NCBI GenBank assembly: GCA_964487285.1
Contig: CAZAPZ010000072.1
Coordinates: 1 to 8,091 of the forward strand
Direction: 5' to 3'
Length of the DNA: 8,091 bases
Source: CAZAPZ01 sp964487285
GTDB taxonomy: Bacteria; Campylobacterota_A; Desulfurellia; JAADFJ01
Both the position numbers and the translations under genes were made by a program. Below, piece by piece: positions 5,474-8,091 of the stretch. How positions within the stretch are numbered: the first letter of the stretch is position 1; every line of letters starts with the position of its first letter. A model generated the notes under the pieces. The model was given only the letters and a program-made list of their open reading frames with translations. It made no database searches and was not told the DNA's origin.

Positions 5474-6651
5474 TTTTTCTCCTTAAGGCTTAGCACATTA
5501 TCGAGATCTTTATCACCTCTTCCGGATAAATTGATAATTACAACCGTATCACTTGATACCTTGCCTTTGAGATTTTTGAGATAGCTCATAGCATGCGAGC
5601 TTTCCATTGCGGGTATTATTCCTTCTAATTTTGAAAGTTCATAGAATGCATCGATTGCTTCTTTATCTGAAACGGTGTGATATTCTGCACGCTCCGTTTC
5701 TTTGAAATATGAATGGCATGGTCCCACTCCGGGATAATCAAGTCCGGCGGCTATGGAATGAGTAGGTTCTATATTTCCGTCTTTATCGTATAGAAGATAT
5801 GATAAAGAACCATGCAGAATTCCAGGCTTTCCGTAAGTTAAGCTTGCTGAGTTTTCATTTATTTTATTTCCAGTGCCGCCGGCTTCAATGCCTATAAACT
5901 TTACATCATCGTTGAAGAACGGCCAAAAAATTCCAATAGAATTGCTTCCGCCTCCTATACATGCAACTATTATATCCGGAAGTCTGCCTATTTGTTCCAA
6001 TATCTGTCTTTTTGTTTCATATCCTATTACGGATTGAAAATCTCTCACGATTTCAGGGTAGGGATGAGGTCCAACGGCTGATCCTATAAGATAAAATGTT
6101 TTGTCAGCATGGCTTACCCAGTATCTAATGGCTTCATTTATAGCATCTTTTAGAGTGGCAGTAGACGAGTTTACAGGAACAACTTCCGCACCTAATATTT
6201 TCATTCTTTCAACATTTGGATACTGCCGTTTTATATCTTCGGTGCCCATAAAAACTTTGCATTTCCGACCAAACATTGCACATGCCGTAGCGGTTGCAAC
6301 TCCGTGCTGACCTGCTCCGGTTTCGGCTATAATCTCATTTTTTCCCATAGCTTCTGCAAGAAGCGCCTGTCCGATGCAGTTATTTATCTTATGAGCTCCC
6401 GTATGTGCAAGATCTTCTCTTTTTAAAAATACTCTAAACCCGTATTTTTCGCTCAACCGCTTTGCTTCATAAAGTGGAGTCGGCCTTCCGACATAATTTT
6501 TTAATAGTTGAGCTAATCTATTTTTGAACTTTTTATCGGTTTTTATCTTTTTGTATTTCTTTTCAAGCTCATCTAAGAGTCCGTAAAGTATTTCAGGAAC
6601 AAATTTTCCGCCAAAATTTCCGTAATACCCGTTTTTGTCAGGAAGCTGCAT
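5470..6651 (-). CDS. trpB: tryptophan synthase beta subunit
   Basis: TrpB is the PLP enzyme that condenses indole with serine to give tryptophan, acting as an alpha2-beta2 complex with TrpA. The 393-residue product has standard length and all signature motifs. They are GNFGGKFVPE (11-20), GRPTPLYEAKRLSEKYG (55-71), KREDLAHTGAHKINN with PLP lysine 88, AETGAGQHG with catalytic Glu110, the phosphate-binding GGGSN at 233-237, and the C-terminal LSGRGDKD. It is the classical TrpB1 type expected beside trpA, not the TrpB2 salvage type. The ATG overlaps the trpD stop by one base (TGATG) with AGGAG about seven bases upstream. The four-base overlap with trpA suggests coupled translation, which suits their equal stoichiometry. 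No active-site change is seen. Confidence 0.98.
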   Translation of the reverse strand: MQLPDKNGYYGNFGGKFVPEILYGLLDELEKKYKKIKTDKKFKNRLAQLLKNYVGRPTPLYEAKRLSEKYGFRVFLKREDLAHTGAHKINNCIGQALLAEAMGKNEIIAETGAGQHGVATATACAMFGRKCKVFMGTEDIKRQYPNVERMKILGAEVVPVNSSTATLKDAINEAIRYWVSHADKTFYLIGSAVGPHPYPEIVRDFQSVIGYETKRQILEQIGRLPDIIVACIGGGSNSIGIFWPFFNDDVKFIGIEAGGTGNKINENSASLTYGKPGILHGSLSYLLYDKDGNIEPTHSIAAGLDYPGVGPCHSYFKETERAEYHTVSDKEAIDAFYELSKLEGIIPAMESSHAMSYLKNLKGKVSSDTVVIINLSGRGDKDLDNVLSLKEKK

Positions 6652-7655
6652 CAGTTACTCCTGCTGTATTCTATAAGTTGGGCAAGTTTTTGCTTTGCTT
6701 TGCCGCTGTCGATCGTATCTTCGGATAGTTTTAGTGCATCTTTTATGGTTGGGGCGATATCTGCCAATAAAAGTGCATACGCAGCATTTAAAATAGTTAT
6801 ATCGCGATATGCGGAATGTTTGCCATCAAGCACTCCTCTTAAAATATTCAGATTGAAATCGGAATCACCTCCTGAAATATTTTTATCATTGCCGAAACCG
6901 AATTTGTCCGGTTGTATTAACTCTTCAATAATCAATCCGTTTGATAACTTATAAATCTTTGTCGGGCTTGATATACTTATTTCATCTAATCCGTCATTCG
7001 CATGGATAACAAAAACTTTATCCCATCCGAGTTTTTGACATACTTCCACGGTTGTTTTTGCCATTTTGTCTGTTGCGGTGCCTATAATTTGCTTTTTAAC
7101 CGATGCAGGATTTAGAAGCGGACCGATTTGATTGAAAATAGTTCGTATTTTTAGCGATTTTCGAACAGGTACAATATTTTTCATTGCAGGATGATAAAGA
7201 GGGGCAAAAAGGAATGTGAGTCCGATTTCATCTAACGCCTTTGCGGCTGCAGCTTTCGACATCTCTATGTTTACACCTGCTTTTTGGAGAATATCAGCAC
7301 TTCCTGTTTTACTTGATGCGGACCGGTTGCCATGTTTTGCTATTTTTGCGCCTGCTGCCGATGCGACAATTGCAGCTGCGGTTGAAATGTTAAAACTACC
7401 CGAACGATCACCGCCTGTTCCGCATGTATCGATTGCTCCGTCAGAATCTATGGGCAGTTTAATCATTCTTTCTCTCATTGCAGTAATAATTGCTGCAATC
7501 TCATTTACGGTTTCACCTTTTGCTCTAAGTCCTAAAAGGAGTGCCCCTGCGTATGCCGCATCAAGTTTTCCGTCAGCAAGGTTTCCTATAACATTCGCAA
7601 CCTCACTTTCTGCAAGATCGGTGCCGCAAGCTAATTTTTCTAATATATCCTCCAT
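6651..7655 (-). CDS. trpD: anthranilate phosphoribosyltransferase
   Basis: TrpD transfers phosphoribosyl from PRPP to anthranilate, the second step of the tryptophan branch. The 334-residue length is normal and it is not fused to TrpG. Motifs in order: DTCGTGGD (76-83, PRPP binding), NIST (89-92), KHGNRSASSKTGSAD (107-121), VRKSLKIRTIFNQIGPLLNP (164-183, with the conserved arginines 165 and 171 of the anthranilate site), and HANDGLDE (218-225, whose Asp-Glu pair binds metal). The ATG at 7655 directly abuts the trpG TAA, with a G-rich ribosome binding site inside the trpG end. Its product would normally go to TrpF and then TrpC, but neither gene lies between trpD and trpB. Confidence 0.97.
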   Translation of the reverse strand: MEDILEKLACGTDLAESEVANVIGNLADGKLDAAYAGALLLGLRAKGETVNEIAAIITAMRERMIKLPIDSDGAIDTCGTGGDRSGSFNISTAAAIVASAAGAKIAKHGNRSASSKTGSADILQKAGVNIEMSKAAAAKALDEIGLTFLFAPLYHPAMKNIVPVRKSLKIRTIFNQIGPLLNPASVKKQIIGTATDKMAKTTVEVCQKLGWDKVFVIHANDGLDEISISSPTKIYKLSNGLIIEELIQPDKFGFGNDKNISGGDSDFNLNILRGVLDGKHSAYRDITILNAAYALLLADIAPTIKDALKLSEDTIDSGKAKQKLAQLIEYSRSN

Positions 7656-8091
7656 TTAACCCCCAATATATTCTGTTATGAAATTATTGATTATATTTAT
7701 TCCATTTTCCGTTATGATTGATTCGGGATGAAACTGAACTCCCATCAGAGGATATTTCTTATCTCTAATTCCCATAATCTCTTCATCGCTGCTTTCTGCC
7801 ATTATATCAAAATTATCAGGCAGAGTTTCTTTGTCAATTACGAGAGAATGATACCGTGCGGCATTGAATGGAAAATCCATATTCTTAAATATTCCCAATC
7901 TGTCATGAAATATTAAGTCCGATTTACCATGCACTATCTTTTTGGCTTGAGCAATTTTTGCTCCGAATGCAGCTCCAATCGCCTGATGTCCGAGACAGAC
8001 TCCTAAGATCGGCATCTTTTTATAAAGCTCTTTTATAATATTGCTCAAAAGTTGTGTCGGTCTGCCGGGTCCCGGTGAGATGACAATAGCA
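7656..8091 (-). CDS. trpG: anthranilate synthase glutamine amidotransferase component, 5' truncated by window
   Basis: TrpG hydrolyses glutamine and supplies ammonia to TrpE for making anthranilate from chorismate. The window holds the last 144 residues; roughly the first 45 lie beyond base 8091. The visible part opens AIVISPGPGRPT, the loop typical of TrpG/PabA. It continues with the nucleophile elbow GVCLGHQAIG (Cys32 of the fragment), VHGK, RYHSLVI and GVQFHPESI, which supplies the catalytic His121 and Glu123. The class I amidotransferase triad is complete. A TTG at 8048 could be mistaken for a start, but homology continues upstream of it. Because it heads a trp cluster, TrpG is preferred over PabA, although some bacteria use one protein for both roles. 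TrpE is presumably encoded to the right. Confidence 0.93.
   Translation of the reverse strand, partial: AIVISPGPGRPTQLLSNIIKELYKKMPILGVCLGHQAIGAAFGAKIAQAKKIVHGKSDLIFHDRLGIFKNMDFPFNAARYHSLVIDKETLPDNFDIMAESSDEEIMGIRDKKYPLMGVQFHPESIITENGINIINNFITEYIGG

Noticed and set aside
7216..7659. Plus-strand open frame of 147 codons opposite trpD
   Set aside because: It is antisense to a clear trpD, and its alanine/serine/proline-rich translation reflects trpD codon structure.
1..8091. CRISPR arrays, tRNA or rRNA genes, toxin-antitoxin or phage-defence modules
   Set aside because: I found no regularly spaced repeats, tRNA-like cloverleaf or defence-type domains; the coding part is housekeeping genes.

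Overview
The window is a stretch of AT-rich bacterial chromosome. It holds one long, tightly packed minus-strand gene array of nine genes (842-8091), and a left flank of about 840 bases made of insertion-sequence debris and non-coding palindromes. The bacterial-type GatCA amidotransferase subunits, UvrC and a trp cluster place it in Bacteria. I cannot name a phylum with confidence. Codon use looks uniform across the array, and nothing points to a recoded genetic code.

In transcription order (right to left) the array is: trpG (5' end outside the window), trpD, trpB, trpA, uvrC, gatC, gatA, an uncharacterised 123-residue gene, and a MIP18/SufT-type gene. Most junctions overlap by 1 to 8 bases or abut exactly, so the genes are probably co-transcribed and partly coupled in translation. 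trpG/D/B/A cover anthranilate synthesis (with an off-window TrpE), its phosphoribosylation, and the final tryptophan synthase steps. The two middle enzymes, TrpF and TrpC, are missing from their usual place between trpD and trpB. The second half of the array serves DNA repair (UvrC), tRNA-dependent amidation (GatC, GatA; GatB must be elsewhere) and probably Fe-S cluster maturation (the MIP18 protein). UvrC itself normally carries an Fe-S cluster. A promoter-like sequence in front of gatC may uncouple the distal genes from trp control.

Two proteins are unusual. TrpA lacks the usual N-terminal helix, and an in-frame stop lies just upstream of its start. UvrC is about 110 residues shorter than usual between the UVR motif and the RNase H-like nuclease domain, yet keeps its visible catalytic and cysteine motifs.

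Left flank: bases 3-86 encode the last 27 residues of an IS21-family IstB. They are followed by an iterated terminal-repeat region that appears to end at base 151. Bases 403-444 on the minus strand encode what looks like the start of an IS3-type OrfA, cut off after about 14 codons. Bases 546-841 contain no gene. They hold a perfect 14-base palindrome, a small stem-loop, and an 80-base nested imperfect palindrome just downstream of the last gene. I found no convincing wholly new biological system. The best leads are the shortened UvrC, the short TrpA with the trpC/trpF gap, and the palindromic intergenic segment.
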